From NCBI GenBank assembly GCA_019828565.1, contig JAHDYR010000062.1:806001-870000 (forward strand): DNA of 64,000 nt, in the 5' to 3' direction. Both the position numbers and the translations under genes were made by a program. Numbering within the stretch: position 1 is the first letter of the stretch; each line of letters opens with the position of its first letter. Below the pieces are notes generated by a model. That model worked only from the letters and a program-made list of their open reading frames with translations, was not told where the DNA came from and did no database searches. This stretch comes from Carpediemonas membranifera (lineage: Eukaryota > Fornicata). Below are positions 37,460 through 48,200 of the stretch, in pieces.

Positions 37460-39277
37460 ATGTGCACTTTTTGCTCACAATTGATGTTTCACTGTAAGAG
37501 TTACACCACCGGGTCCACCACTACGAATGCAGCAGACTATGCTAAACCACAGTACTACTGCCAGCATACTTCTATCTGGGAACAACCCAATGAGAAGCTC
37601 TGCAAATACAACCTTTCGAAGGGCGAACAACAGTACAAGAACGAGAACGACTTTGTTGCATCCATTCCCACACGCTGTTTTGCTGGTGAGGACGTTATCG
37701 CCTGGTCTTACGCCCCTTCCTCCGAGAAAACGTCACTCGCACTCCTCACAACAGAGGACACGCTCAAGACTTCGCTGTTGAACGCAACTGAAGACGTTAA
37801 GACGAAGCTTAAGCAGCAGATTGGCCCTAAAGTAGCTGATCGCTTTACAGATGACCGGTTGCTCAGCCATCTCTCCACCGTGTTCGAGCCCTTCAGCAAG
37901 GCATTGCTGCACCATACCGCTCAGCCCGACGCCGTCGTGTTTGTTTACCTCCCCGAGCACGATTTCGGCTTCGTCGAGCTGTTGTTTGAGGCGAAGCGCG
38001 CTGGTAATGTTCTTAATGCAACAGGGCAGGCCTTTGTATACGCCGAGACTCTCCGCCTAACAGTCATGCACGTGGTGCAGAAGAGGTTTGGCAGCGCGGA
38101 TTGCTCAAAGGTCCCCGCTGTTCTCATGGATCGTTTCCCCGTCATCTCTTTGAGTTCCGCGCACGGCGTTGTGGGTCACCTGACGCCAGTTGGCGAGTTT
38201 GGCGTGTTCGCAGGCCCGTTCCCCGATGGTTACAACTGGACGTGGACGTGTGATAATTCTGCGGAACTGAACGTCGAACAGTTCGTCGAGATGCAATGGA
38301 GCTACGTCATCGCTACTGCACGCACGCTTAACACTCAGCTGTGTGATACCGCCTCCTGGAAGCTGTTCTTCCCAACCAAGTTCTGTCCACAGGGCTGTGC
38401 AAAGGAGTGTGCGCGGATGGTCACCACCTCTAACTCATTCCTGTACTTCTACGAGGATGGCGACCATAACAAGCTGCTGGCCAAGTTCGACCGCCACAGC
38501 CTTGGGCGCGCTGACCCCTCGTCAGACTTCATGAGCAAACGTACCCAATTTTCTATGTTCCGTAAGATCATGGACCATGTATATTGCGAGTGCTCAAGTG
38601 AACCAGTGGGAGACGTGAGGGAGAAGCCCCCCCAGATTGTGTCCATACGCCCAGGTGCGCGGCATTGGAAACAGGTCAAGCCCATCTCCGAAGATTCGCT
38701 CTCCTATTCACTCCAGCGTGATCTGACGTCGACTCACCGCTTTGACATCACCGCTCTGATCGGCGCGATCTCTTCCCACCCCAAGCTGTTCGTCCAAAAC
38801 ATGATCCAACAGCTCTGCAACATTTACTGTGATGATGTCGATGGCATCTGTTCCACGATTCTTCATCGCGACGCACGTCTCTGCAACATCTGCGTCATCA
38901 ACAAGCTGCCCGATGCTGACTTTACTTTCGCCCCCGACGCCGAGAAAGGGGACGTTGCGTTCCGCCTGATTGACTGGGAGTGGATGCAAGTGTTTGATGG
39001 CTTTCGCCTTGTCTATGGGGATGCAGAACAAGCCCGCCGATCCCCCAACAACGTCGACCATGTAACCTCCACTAGTTGCCAGCTGGCCCAGCTGATCGGC
39101 AGCATGGAGCATTACAATCATGTGAACAAGGTGGTAGGGATGGACAACGCTTTGACGTTGCTGGAGTCGTTGCAAGAGAAGATGAGCGGAGCCTCAGAAG
39201 TGCAAACCCTCGATGCGTTTGAGACGCTCATTCGCGAGTGGAGCACGGAGAATCTGAGTGTAAACGGGGGGGACTGA
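37460..39277 (+). CDS. CRN-like (Crinkler-type) nuclease-kinase protein, copy 1
   Basis: 605 residues from ATG 37460; earlier in-frame starts exist but the array copies share this ATG. The N-terminus has a C-x2-C...C-like start and no signal peptide. Residues ~155-195 show a PD-(D/E)xK pattern: P-D157, E177-A-K179, then G-Q190 and Y-A-E, as in restriction-endonuclease-fold domains. Residues ~330-520 are kinase-like: A-K342, H-R-D471...N476 and I-D505-W-E. The REase-plus-kinase order is known from Crinkler (CRN/CR) effectors of oomycetes, chytrids and other eukaryotes, which act in host or rival nuclei. The typical LFLAK header is absent. The role here is inferred. Confidence 0.7.
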   Translation: MCTFCSQLMFHCKSYTTGSTTTNAADYAKPQYYCQHTSIWEQPNEKLCKYNLSKGEQQYKNENDFVASIPTRCFAGEDVIAWSYAPSSEKTSLALLTTEDTLKTSLLNATEDVKTKLKQQIGPKVADRFTDDRLLSHLSTVFEPFSKALLHHTAQPDAVVFVYLPEHDFGFVELLFEAKRAGNVLNATGQAFVYAETLRLTVMHVVQKRFGSADCSKVPAVLMDRFPVISLSSAHGVVGHLTPVGEFGVFAGPFPDGYNWTWTCDNSAELNVEQFVEMQWSYVIATARTLNTQLCDTASWKLFFPTKFCPQGCAKECARMVTTSNSFLYFYEDGDHNKLLAKFDRHSLGRADPSSDFMSKRTQFSMFRKIMDHVYCECSSEPVGDVREKPPQIVSIRPGARHWKQVKPISEDSLSYSLQRDLTSTHRFDITALIGAISSHPKLFVQNMIQQLCNIYCDDVDGICSTILHRDARLCNICVINKLPDADFTFAPDAEKGDVAFRLIDWEWMQVFDGFRLVYGDAEQARRSPNNVDHVTSTSCQLAQLIGSMEHYNHVNKVVGMDNALTLLESLQEKMSGASEVQTLDAFETLIREWSTENLSVNGGD

Positions 39278-39620
39278 GGCCCATTCATATGGTGATGCCA
39301 CAAGACGAGATAATTTCACTCACGCGAGGTTCAGCTTTTGGTGCTCTCCGCGTCGCCTGCGGAGGCCCGGCCAGCGTCAATCTCAGCCCAACTCCTGGAG
39401 GCGCCCATTATGCGAGAAAAATACATGAGCAGACCATGCCGTCTCCGGGTGCTGAAGCGCAGAGCATCCACGCTGACTCCGTTGGATGGCTTCACGTGTT
39501 GCTTCCCGAATCAGAATGTGACGGGCCCACCATTCTCGAACGATGAGATGAGGCATGCCGATGATGCTCGGCGGCCCTGCTCTTGGTCACTGGATCGCTT
39601 GAAATCAGTTTACACAGATC
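39278..39620. other. Spacer between CRN-like and RING-like genes
   Basis: About 340 bp at the convergent 3' ends, repeated at 42207-42549 and 45145-45487. It contains TTTACACAG (39607-39615) without a strong donor. No gene is called; the open plus-strand frames lack family support. Confidence 0.4.
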
Positions 39621-40183
39621 TCACATCAATTGTCTGGCTGCATCCGCGGTACGTGACCTGCCTCCGGTTGGCGCTGACCGATGGCAGCGGGGGCATGTGA
39701 CGGTGCGCTCTCGCGACGCCCTCTGGCAGGTCGATTGACTGGCGCTGCGCCATCTCGCACTCGCCGCCATAGTGGGCCATGTGCTTCCTGGTTGGCCACG
39801 CGGAGCAGGCACTTGTGGCAGAAGTCCTGGCCGCAAGGACATCAAGACATCTTGCAGCTGTTCAGGTCGCCCTCGCGCGACGTAAGCTCGCCGCATGTGG
39901 GGCAGCGGCGGATGACGGGGACGTCCACAGCGGTGCCTCTGCCGAGCGTGACCAGGCGGCACGTCTGCAGGATGTCGTTCTGCTCAACGAGCATCCTGAT
40001 CTCGGCGCGCGAGCATGCCTGCTGGCGCCGCGGGATGACGTGGAAGTTGGCGGCCGCGCCTACTGTGGCAGGGGCCGAGTCGAGCTTGTGACAGTCCACT
40101 CCTTCCAACATCTCATCCATTCTTGGGAAAATATCCGACGCCAAGGCATCGGCGATGCTGAAATTGGGCCCAGAGCAAGTCAT
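39621..40183 (-). pseudogene. RING/IBR-like zinc protein, copy 1, with in-frame TGA
   Basis: ATG at 40183. About 95 residues precede R-R-C-P-T-C-G-E-L-T-S-R-E-G-D-L-N-S-C-K-M-S, then TGA (39842-39844), then in the same frame C-P-C-G-Q-D-F-C-H-K-C-L. The spacing C-x2-C ... C ... C-x-C-G-x2-F-C-x2-C is that of IBR or RING2 domains of RBR ubiquitin ligases. A further C-P-R-C-H lies downstream in a shifted frame. The stop cuts the zinc site in half, so the gene is either dead, mis-sequenced or spliced in a way I cannot see. It is divergent from the CRN-like gene at 40388. Confidence 0.5.
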
Positions 40184-40387
40184 AGGCTACGTGAACTGGA
40201 TGAGACCACGGCGAATCAGCTACCCTCAAAAAGAGCAGCCTCTCGCCGCATCATAATTCGGACGCGACTCGAGCGACTTCGTTCGCCGACTCACCAACAC
40301 CACCCCACCTGAGTAAATCCGTTCCCCCGGACTCCGCTTGCCGAGCTGACTCTCGCGATCAGTCCCGATCGCGGCCCAGTCGAGCGA
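40184..40387. promoter_or_regulatory. Divergent promoter region RING-like / CRN-like
   Basis: About 200 bp between opposing start codons, repeated in units 3 and 4. It holds the CGCGATC inverted repeat near the CRN side and a TCAAAAAGAGC run whose A count differs between copies. Confidence 0.4.
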
Positions 40388-42206
40388 ATGTGCACTTTTT
40401 GCTCACAATTGATGTTTCACTGTAAGAGTTACACCACCGGGTCCACCACTACGAATGCAGCAGACTATGCTAAACCACAGTACTACCGCCAGCATACTTC
40501 GATCTGGAAACAACCCAATGAGAAGCTCTGCAAATACAACCTTTCGAAGGGCGAACAACAGTACAAGAACGAGAACGACTTTGTTGCATCCATTCCCACA
40601 CGCTGTTTTTGCTGGTGAGGACGTTATCGCCTGGTCTTACGCCCCTTCCTCCGAGAAAACGTCACTCGCACTCCTCACAACAGAGGACACGCTCAAGACT
40701 TCGCTGTTGAACGCAACTGAAGACGTTAAGACGAAGCTTAAGCAGCAGATTGGCCCTAAAGTAGCTGATCGCTTTACAGATGACCGGTTGCTCAGCCATC
40801 TCTCCACCGTGTTCGAGCCCTTCAGCAAGGCATTGCTGCACCATACCGCTCAGCCCGACGCCGTCGTGTTTGTTTACCTCCCCGAGCACGATTTCGGCTT
40901 CGTCGAGCTGTTGTTTGAGGCGAAGCGCGCTGGTAATGTTCTTAATGCAACAGGGCAGGCCTTTGTATACGCCGAGACTCTCCGCCTAACAGTCATGCAC
41001 GTGGTGCAGAAGAGGTTTGGCAGCGCGGATTGCTCAAAGGTCCCCGCTGTTCTCGTGGAGCGTTTCCCCGTCATCTCTTTGAGTTCCGCGCACGGCGTTG
41101 TGGGTCACCTGACGCCAGTTGGCGAGTTTGGCGTGTTCGCAGGCCCGTTCCCCGATGGTTACAACTGGACGTGGACGTGTGATAATTCTGCGGAACTGAA
41201 CGTCGAACAGTTCGTCGAGATGCAATGGAGCTACGTCATCGCTACTGCACGCACGCTTAACACTCAGCTGTGTGATACCGCCTCCTGGAAGCTGTTCTTC
41301 CCAACCAAGTTCTGTCCACAGGGCTGTGCAAAGGAGTGTGCGCGGATGGTCACCACCTCTAACTCATTCCTGTACTTCTACGAGGATGGCGACCATAACA
41401 AGCTGCTGGCCAAGTTCGACCGCCACAGCCTTGGGCGCGCTGACCCCTCGTCAGACTTCATGAGCAAACGTACCCAATTTTCTATGTTCCGTAAGATCAT
41501 GGACCATGTATATTGCGAGTGCTCAAGTGAACCAGTGGGAGACGTGAGGGAGAAGCCCCCCCAGATTGTGTCCATACGCCCAGGTGCGCGGCATTGGAAA
41601 CAGGTCAAGCCCATCTCCGAAGATTCGCTCTCCTATTCACTCCAGCGTGATCTGACGTCGACTCACCGCTTTGACATCACCGCTCTGATCGGCGCGATCT
41701 CTTCCCACCCCAAGCTGTTCGTCCAAAACATGATCCAACAGCTCTGCAACATTTACTGTGATGATGTCTATGGCATCTGTTCCACGATTCTTCATCGCGA
41801 CGCACGTCTCTGCAACATCTGCGTCATCAACAAGCTGCCCGATGCTGACTTTACTTTCGCCCCCGACGCCGAGAAAGGGGACGTTGCGTTCCGCCTGATT
41901 GACTGGGAGTGGATGCAAGTGTTTGATGGCTTTCTCCTTGTCGATGGGGATGCAGAACAAGCCCGCCGATCCCCCAACAACGTCGACCATGTAACCTCCA
42001 CTAGTTGCCAGCTGGCCCAGCTGATCGGCAGCATGGAGCATTACAATCAGGGGAGCAAGGTGGTAGGGATGGACAACGCTTTGACGTTGCTGGAGTCGTT
42101 GCAAGAGAAGATGAGCGGAGCCTCAGAAGTGCAAACCCTCGATGCGTTTGAGACGCTCATTCGCGAGTGGAGCACGGAGAATCTGAGTGTAAACGGGGGG
42201 GACTGA
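40388..42206 (+). CDS. CRN-like nuclease-kinase protein, copy 2 (frame broken by one T)
   Basis: Same architecture as copy 1. One extra T in the run near 40605-40611 (GCTGTTTTTGCTGG versus GCTGTTTTGCTGG) shifts the frame after ~73 residues, so the nuclease and kinase parts lie in a frame without this ATG. Substitutions include V-E-R for M-D-R and D-D-V-Y for D-D-V-D. Catalytic-looking residues (D, E-A-K, Q; H-R-D, N; D-W-E) are retained. Confidence 0.6.
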
Positions 42207-42549
42207 GGCCCATTCATATGGTGATGCCACAAGACGAGATAATTTCACTCACGCGAGGTTCAGCTTTTGGTGCTCTCCGCGTCGCCTGCGGAGGCCCGGC
42301 CAGCGTCAATCTCAGCCCAACTCCTGGAGGCGCCCATTATGCGAGAAAAATACATGAGCAGACCATGCCGTCTCCGGGTGCTGAAGCGCAGAGCATCCAC
42401 GCTGACTCCGTTGGATGGCTTCACGTGTTGCTTCCCGAAGCAGAATGTGACGGGCCCACCATTCTCGAACGATGAGATGAGGCATGCCGATGATGCTCGG
42501 CGGCCCTGCTCTTGGTCACTGGATCGCTTGAAATCAGTTTACACAGATC

Positions 42550-43112
42550 TCACATCAATTGTCTGGCTGCATCCGCGGTACGTGACCTGCCTCCGGTTGG
42601 CGCTGACCGATGGCAGCGGGGGCATGTGACGGTGCGCTCTCGCGACGCCCTCTGGCAGGTCGATTGACTGGCGCTGCGCCATCTCGCACTCGCCGCCATA
42701 GTGGGCCATGTGCTTCCTGGTTGGCCACGCGGAGCAGGCACTTGTGGCAGAAGTCCTGGCCGCAAGGACATCAAGACATCTTGCAGCTGTTCAGGTCGCC
42801 CTCGCGCGACGTAAGCTCGCCGCATGTGGGGCAGCGGCGGATGACGGGGACGTCCACAGCGGTGCCTCTGCCGAGCGTGACCAGGCGGCACGTCTGCAGG
42901 ATGTCGTTCTGCTCAACGAGCATCCTGATCTCGGCGCGCGAGCATGCCTGCTGGCGCCGCGGGATGACGTGGAAGTTGGCGGCCGCGCCTACTGTGGCAG
43001 GGGCCGAGTCGAGCTTGTGACAGTTCACTCCTTCCAACATCTCATCCATTCTTGGGAAAATATCCGACGCCAAGGCATCGGCGATGCTGAAATTGGGCCC
43101 AGAGCAAGTCAT
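42550..43112 (-). pseudogene. RING/IBR-like zinc protein, copy 2, with in-frame TGA
   Basis: ATG at 43112; identical layout to 39621-40183 and the same TGA after C-K-M-S. One substitution (GVNC versus GVDC) in the N-terminal part. Confidence 0.5.
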
Positions 43113-43314
43113 AGGCTACGTGAACTGGATGAGACCACGGCGAATCAGCTACCCTCAAAAGAGCAGCCTCTCGCCGCATCATAATTCGGACGCGACTCGA
43201 GCGAGTTCGTTCGCCGACTCACCAACACCACCCCACCTGAGTAAATCCGTTCCCCCGGACTCCGCTTGCCGGCTGACTCTCGCGATCAGTCCCGATCGCG
43301 GCCCAGTCGAGCGA

Positions 43315-45144
43315 ATGTGCACTTTTTGCTCACAATTGATGTTTCACTGTAAGAGTTACACCACCGGGTCCACCACTACGAATGCAGCAGACTATGCTAA
43401 ACCACAGTACTACCGCCAGCATACTTCGATCTGGAAACAACCCAATGAGAAGCTCTGCAAATACAACCTTTCGAAGGGCGAACAACAGTACAAGAACGAG
43501 AACGACTTTGTTGCATCCATTCCCACACGCTGTTTTGCTGGTGAGGACGTTATCGCCTGGTCTTACGCCCCTTCCTCCGAGAAAACGTCACTCGCACTCC
43601 TCACAACAGAGGACACGCTCAAGACTTCGCTGTTGAACGCAACTGAAGACGTTAAGACGAAGCTTAAGCAGCAGATTGGCCCTAAAGTAGCTGATCGCTT
43701 TACAGATGACCGGTTGCTCAGCCATCTCTCCACCGTGTTCGAGCCCTTCAGCAAGGCATTGCTGCACCATACCGCTCAGCCCGACGCCGTCGTGTTTGTT
43801 TACCTCCCCGAGCACGATTTCGGCTTCGTCGAGCTGTTGTTTGAGGCGAAGCGCACTGGTAATTTGTCTGGTAATGTTCTTAATGCAACAGGGCAGGCCT
43901 TTGTATACGCCGAGACTCTCCGCCTAACAGTCATGCACGTGGTGCAGAAGAGGTTTGGCAGCGCGGATTGCTCAAAGGTCCCCGCTGTTCTCATGGAGCG
44001 TTTCCCCGTCATCTCTTTGAGTTCCGCGCACGGCGTTGTGGGTCACCTGACGCCAGTTGGCGAGTTTGGCGTGTTCGCAGGCCCGTTCCCCGATGGTTAC
44101 AACTGGACGTGGACGTGTGATAATTCTGCGGAACTGAACGTCGAACAGTTCGTCGAGATGCAATGGAGCTACGTCATCGCTACTGCACGCACGCTTAACA
44201 CTCAGCTGTGTGATACCGCCTCCTGGAAGCTGTTCTTCCCAACCAAGTTCTGTCCACAGGGCTGTGCAAAGGAGTGTGCGCGGATGGTCACCACCTCTAA
44301 CTCATTCCTGTACTTCTACGAGGATGGCGACCATAACAAGCTGCTGGCCAAGTTCGACCGCCACAGCCTTGGGCGCGCTGACCCCTCGTCACACTTCATG
44401 AGCAACCGTGCCCTATTTTCTATGTTCCGTAAGATCATGGACCATGTATATTGCGAGTGCTCAAGTGAACCAGTGGGAGACGTGAGGGAGAAGCCCCCCC
44501 AGATTGTGTCCATACGCCCAGGTGCGCGGCATTGGAAACAGGTCAAGCCCATCTCCGAAGATTCGCTCTCCTATTCACTCCAGCGTGATCTGACGTCGAC
44601 TCACCGCTTTGACATCACCGCTCTGATCTGCGCGATCTCTTCCCACCCCAAGCTGTTCGTCCAAAACATGATCCAGCAGCTCTGCAACATTTACTGTGAT
44701 GATGTCTATGGCATCTGTTCCACGATTCTTCATCGCGACGCACGTCTCTGCAACATCTGCGTCATCAACAAGCTGCCCGATGCTGACTTTACTTTCGCCC
44801 CCGACGCCGAGAAAGGGGACGTTGCGTTCCGCCTGATTGACTGGGAGTGGATGCAAGTGTTTGGTGGCTTTCTCCTTGTCGATGGGGATGCAGAACAAGC
44901 CCGCCGATCCCCCAACAACGTCGACCATGTAACCTCCACTAGTTGCCAGCTGGCCCAGCTGATCGGCAGCATGGAGCATTACAATCAGGGGAGCAAGGTG
45001 GTAGGGATGGACAACGCTTTGACGTTGCTGGAGTCGTTGCAAGAGAAGATGAGCGGAGCCTCAGAAGTGCAAACCCTCGATGCGTTTGAGACGCTCATTC
45101 GCGAGTGGAGCACGGAGAATCTGAGTGTAAACGGGGGGGACTGA
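43315..45144 (+). CDS. CRN-like nuclease-kinase protein, copy 3 (intact, 609 aa)
   Basis: The only later copy with an unbroken frame from the shared ATG to TGA. A 12-bp insertion near 43857-43868 adds four residues directly after the E-A-K motif (K-R-T-G-N-L-S-G-N instead of K-R-A-G-N). Other changes: S-S-H-F-M-S-N for S-S-D-F-M-S-K, A-L-I-C for A-L-I-G, V-F-G-G for V-F-D-G. Kinase landmarks are unchanged. The insertion next to the presumed nuclease active site could affect it. Confidence 0.7.
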   Translation: MCTFCSQLMFHCKSYTTGSTTTNAADYAKPQYYRQHTSIWKQPNEKLCKYNLSKGEQQYKNENDFVASIPTRCFAGEDVIAWSYAPSSEKTSLALLTTEDTLKTSLLNATEDVKTKLKQQIGPKVADRFTDDRLLSHLSTVFEPFSKALLHHTAQPDAVVFVYLPEHDFGFVELLFEAKRTGNLSGNVLNATGQAFVYAETLRLTVMHVVQKRFGSADCSKVPAVLMERFPVISLSSAHGVVGHLTPVGEFGVFAGPFPDGYNWTWTCDNSAELNVEQFVEMQWSYVIATARTLNTQLCDTASWKLFFPTKFCPQGCAKECARMVTTSNSFLYFYEDGDHNKLLAKFDRHSLGRADPSSHFMSNRALFSMFRKIMDHVYCECSSEPVGDVREKPPQIVSIRPGARHWKQVKPISEDSLSYSLQRDLTSTHRFDITALICAISSHPKLFVQNMIQQLCNIYCDDVYGICSTILHRDARLCNICVINKLPDADFTFAPDAEKGDVAFRLIDWEWMQVFGGFLLVDGDAEQARRSPNNVDHVTSTSCQLAQLIGSMEHYNQGSKVVGMDNALTLLESLQEKMSGASEVQTLDAFETLIREWSTENLSVNGGD

Positions 45145-45487
45145 GGCCCATTCATATGGTGATGCCACAAGACGAGATAATTTCACTCACGCGAGGTTCA
45201 GCTTTTGGTGCTCTCCGCGTCGCCTGCGGAGGCCCGGCCAGCGTCAATCTCAGCCCAACTCCTGGAGGCGCCCATTATGCGAGAAAAATACATGAGCAGA
45301 CCATGCCGTCTCCGGGTGCTGAAGCGCAGAGCATCCACGCTGACTCCGTTGGATGGCTTCACGTGTTGCTTCCCGAAGCAGAATGTGACGGGCCCACCAT
45401 TCTCGAACGATGAGATGAGGCATGCCGATGATGCTCGGCGGCCCTGCTCTTGGTCACTGGATCGCTTGAAATCAGTTTACACAGATC

Positions 45488-46051
45488 TCACATCAATTGT
45501 CTGGCTGCATCCGCGGTACGTGACCTGCCTCCGGTTGGCGCTGACCGATGGCAGCGGGGGCATGTGACGGTGCGCTCTCGCGACGCCCTCTGGCAGGTCG
45601 ATTGACTGGCGCTGCGCCATCTCGCACTCGCCGCCATAGTGGGCCATGTGCTTCCTGGTTGGCCACGCGGAGCAGGCACTTGTGGCAGAAGTCCTGGCCG
45701 CAAGGACATCAAGACATCTTGCAGCTGTTCAGGTCGCCCTCGCGCGACGTAAGCTCGCCGCATGTGGGGCAGCGGCGGATGACGGGGACGTCCACAGCGG
45801 TGCCTCTGCCGAGCGTGATCAGGCGGCACGTCTGCAGGATGTCGTTTCTGCTCAACGAGCATCCTGATCTCGGCGCGCGAGCATGCCTGCTGGCGCCGCG
45901 GGATGACGTGGAAGTTGGCGGCCGCGCCTACTGTGGCAGGGGCCGAGTCGAGCTTGTGACAGTCCACTCCTTCCAACATCTCATCCATTCTTGGGAAAAT
46001 ATCCGACGCCAAGGCATCGGCGATGCTGAAATTGGGCCCAGAGCAAGTCAT
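45488..46051 (-). pseudogene. RING/IBR-like zinc protein, copy 3, extra T merges frames
   Basis: ATG at 46051. An extra T (CGTTTCTGCTC versus CGTTCTGCTC, ~45843) shifts the protein before the zinc motifs, giving a 187-codon mixed-frame ORF. The zinc-site bases, including the TGA, are the same as in the other copies. Confidence 0.45.
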
Positions 46052-46255
46052 AGGCTACGTGAACTGGATGAGACCACGGCGAATCAGCTACCCTCAAAAA
46101 GAGCAGCCTCTCGCCGCATCATAATTCGGACGCGACTCGAGCGACTTCGTTCGCCGACTCACCAACACCACCCCACCTGAGTAAATCCGTTCCCCCGGAC
46201 TCCGCTTGCCGAGCTGACTCTCGCGATCGGTCCCGATCGCGGCCCAGTCGAGCGA

Positions 46256-48090
46256 ATGTGCACTTTTTGCTCACAATTGATGTTTCACTGTAAGAGTTAC
46301 ACCACCGGGTCCACCACTACGAATGCAGCAGACTATGCTAAACCACAGTACTACTGCCAGCATACTTCTATCTGGGAACAACCCAATGAGAAGCTCTGCA
46401 AATACAACCTTTCGAAGGGCGAACAACAGCACAAGAACGAGAACGACTTTGTTGCATCCATTCCCACACGCTGTTTTGCTGGTGAGGACGTTATCGCCTG
46501 GTCTTACGCCCCTTCCTCCGGGAAAACATCACTCGCACTCCTCACAACAGAGGACACGCTCAAGACTTCGCTGTTGAACGCAACTGAAGACGTTAAGACG
46601 AAGCTTAAGCAGCAGATTGGCCCTAAAGTAGCTGATCGCTTTACAGATGACCGGTTGCTCAGCCATCTCTCCACCGTGTTTCTTTCGAGCCCTTCAGCAA
46701 GGCATTGCTGCACCATACCGCTCAGTCCGACGCCGTCGTGTTTGTTTACCTCCCCGAGCACGATTTCGGCTTCGTCGAGCTGTTGTTTGAGGCGAAGCGC
46801 GCTGGTAATGTTCTTAATGCAACAGGGCAGGCCTTTGTATTCGCCGAGACTCTCCGCCTAACAGTCATGCACGTGGTGCAGAAGAGGTTTGGCAGCGCGG
46901 ATTGCTCAAAGGTCCCCGCTGTTCTCGTGGAGCGTTTCCCCGTCATCTCTTTGAGTTCCGCGCACGGCGTTGTGGGTCACCTGACGCCAGTTGGCGAGTT
47001 TGGCGTGTTCGCAGGCCCGTTCCCCGATGGTTACAACTGGACGTGGACGTGTGATAATTCTGCGGAACTGAACGTCGAACAGTTCGTCGAGATGCAATGG
47101 AGCTACGTCATCGCTACTGCACGCACGCTTAACACTCAGCTGTGTGATACCGCCTCCTGGAAGCTGTTCTTCCCAACCAAGTTCTGTCCACAGGGCTGTG
47201 CAAAGGAGTGTGCGCGGATGGTCACCACCTCTAACTCATTCCTGTACTTCTACGAGGATGGCGACCATAACAAGCTGCTGGCCAAGTTCGACCGCCACAG
47301 CCTTGGGCGCGCTGACCCCTCGTCAGACTTCATGAGCAAACGTGCCCTATTTTCTATGTTCCGTAAGATCATGGACCATGTATATTGCGAGTGCTCAAGT
47401 GAACCAGTGGGAGACGTGAGGGAGAAGCCCCCCCAGATTGTGTCCATACGCCCAGGTGCGCGGCATTGGAAACAGGTCAAGCCCATCTCCGAAGATTCGC
47501 TCTCCTATTCACTCCAGCGTGATCTGACGTCGACTCACCGCTTTGACATCACCGCTCTGATCGGCGCGATCTCTTCCCACCCCAAGCTGTTCGTCCAAAA
47601 CATGATCCAACAGCTCTGCAACATTTACTGTGATGATGTCGATGGCGTCTGTTCCACGATTCTTCATCGCGACGCACGTCTCTGCAACATCTGCGTCATC
47701 AACAAGCTGCCCGATGCTGACTTTACTTTCGCCCCCGACGCCGAGAAAGGGGACGTTGCGTTCCGCCTGATTGACTGGGAGTGGATGCAAGTGTTTGATG
47801 GCTTTCGCCTTGTCGATGGGGATGCAGAACAAGCCCGCCGATCCCCCAACAACGTCGACCATGTAACCTCCACTAGTTGCCAGCTGGCCCAGCTGATCGG
47901 CAGCATGGAGCATTACAATCATGTGAACAAGGTGGTAGGGATGGACAACGCTTTGACGTTGCTGGAGTCGTTGCAAGAGACCGTGACGACATTAGGTGAG
48001 ACGATAAGAAAGGCAAGCTACGAAGAGAGACTCGCGAAGTTTACTTCGCACATTGACCAGTGGAGTGAGCAGAATCTGGCGAGAGAGTAA
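46256..48090 (+). CDS. CRN-like nuclease-kinase protein, copy 4 (frame broken, different C-terminus)
   Basis: A four-base insertion near 46680 (GTGTTTCTTTCGAG versus GTGTTCGAG) shifts the frame before the nuclease motif; the remainder is open as 461 codons to TAA 48090. After L-E-S-L-Q-E (~47983) the sequence diverges abruptly from the other copies and ends T-L-G-E-T-I-R-K-A-S...Q-W-S-E-Q-N-L-A-R-E, still similar in pattern to the usual R-E-W-S-T-E-N-L. This tail may be the older, non-array version. Confidence 0.6.
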
Positions 48091-48200
48091 AAGGGACCGA
48101 TGACCCGGGATTGTAACTGGCCCACGAGTCGAACGGAGTCTCTCACTCTGTGAGAGGCCCGCGACGTCGACTTCCGAACTTCATAAGTGACGATTCAACG

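Larger units (their letters stand above)
37396..48090. repeat. Tandem array C, ~2.93-kb unit, four CRN-like and three RING-like genes
   Basis: CRN-like starts recur at 37460, 40388, 43315 and 46256 (2928, 2927, 2941 bp). Homology begins at GACTCCGCTTGCC (~37398) and includes, just upstream of every ATG, an inverted repeat CGCGATC-N6-GATCGCG. The first unit's left neighbour is the 443-aa gene rather than a RING-like gene; the last unit diverges near 47983. Copies differ by rare substitutions and homopolymer indels. Confidence 0.95.

Noticed and set aside
39842-46051. TGA reassigned as a sense codon
   Set aside because: TGA ends three CRN-like genes, gene Y (followed by TAA), the SET gene and the 48347 fragment at plausible positions, so it acts as a stop here although TAA and TAG are more common.
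1-48090. Regular repeats as CRISPR arrays
   Set aside because: Units are 2.0-2.9 kb and contain genes; there are no short repeat-spacer patterns.
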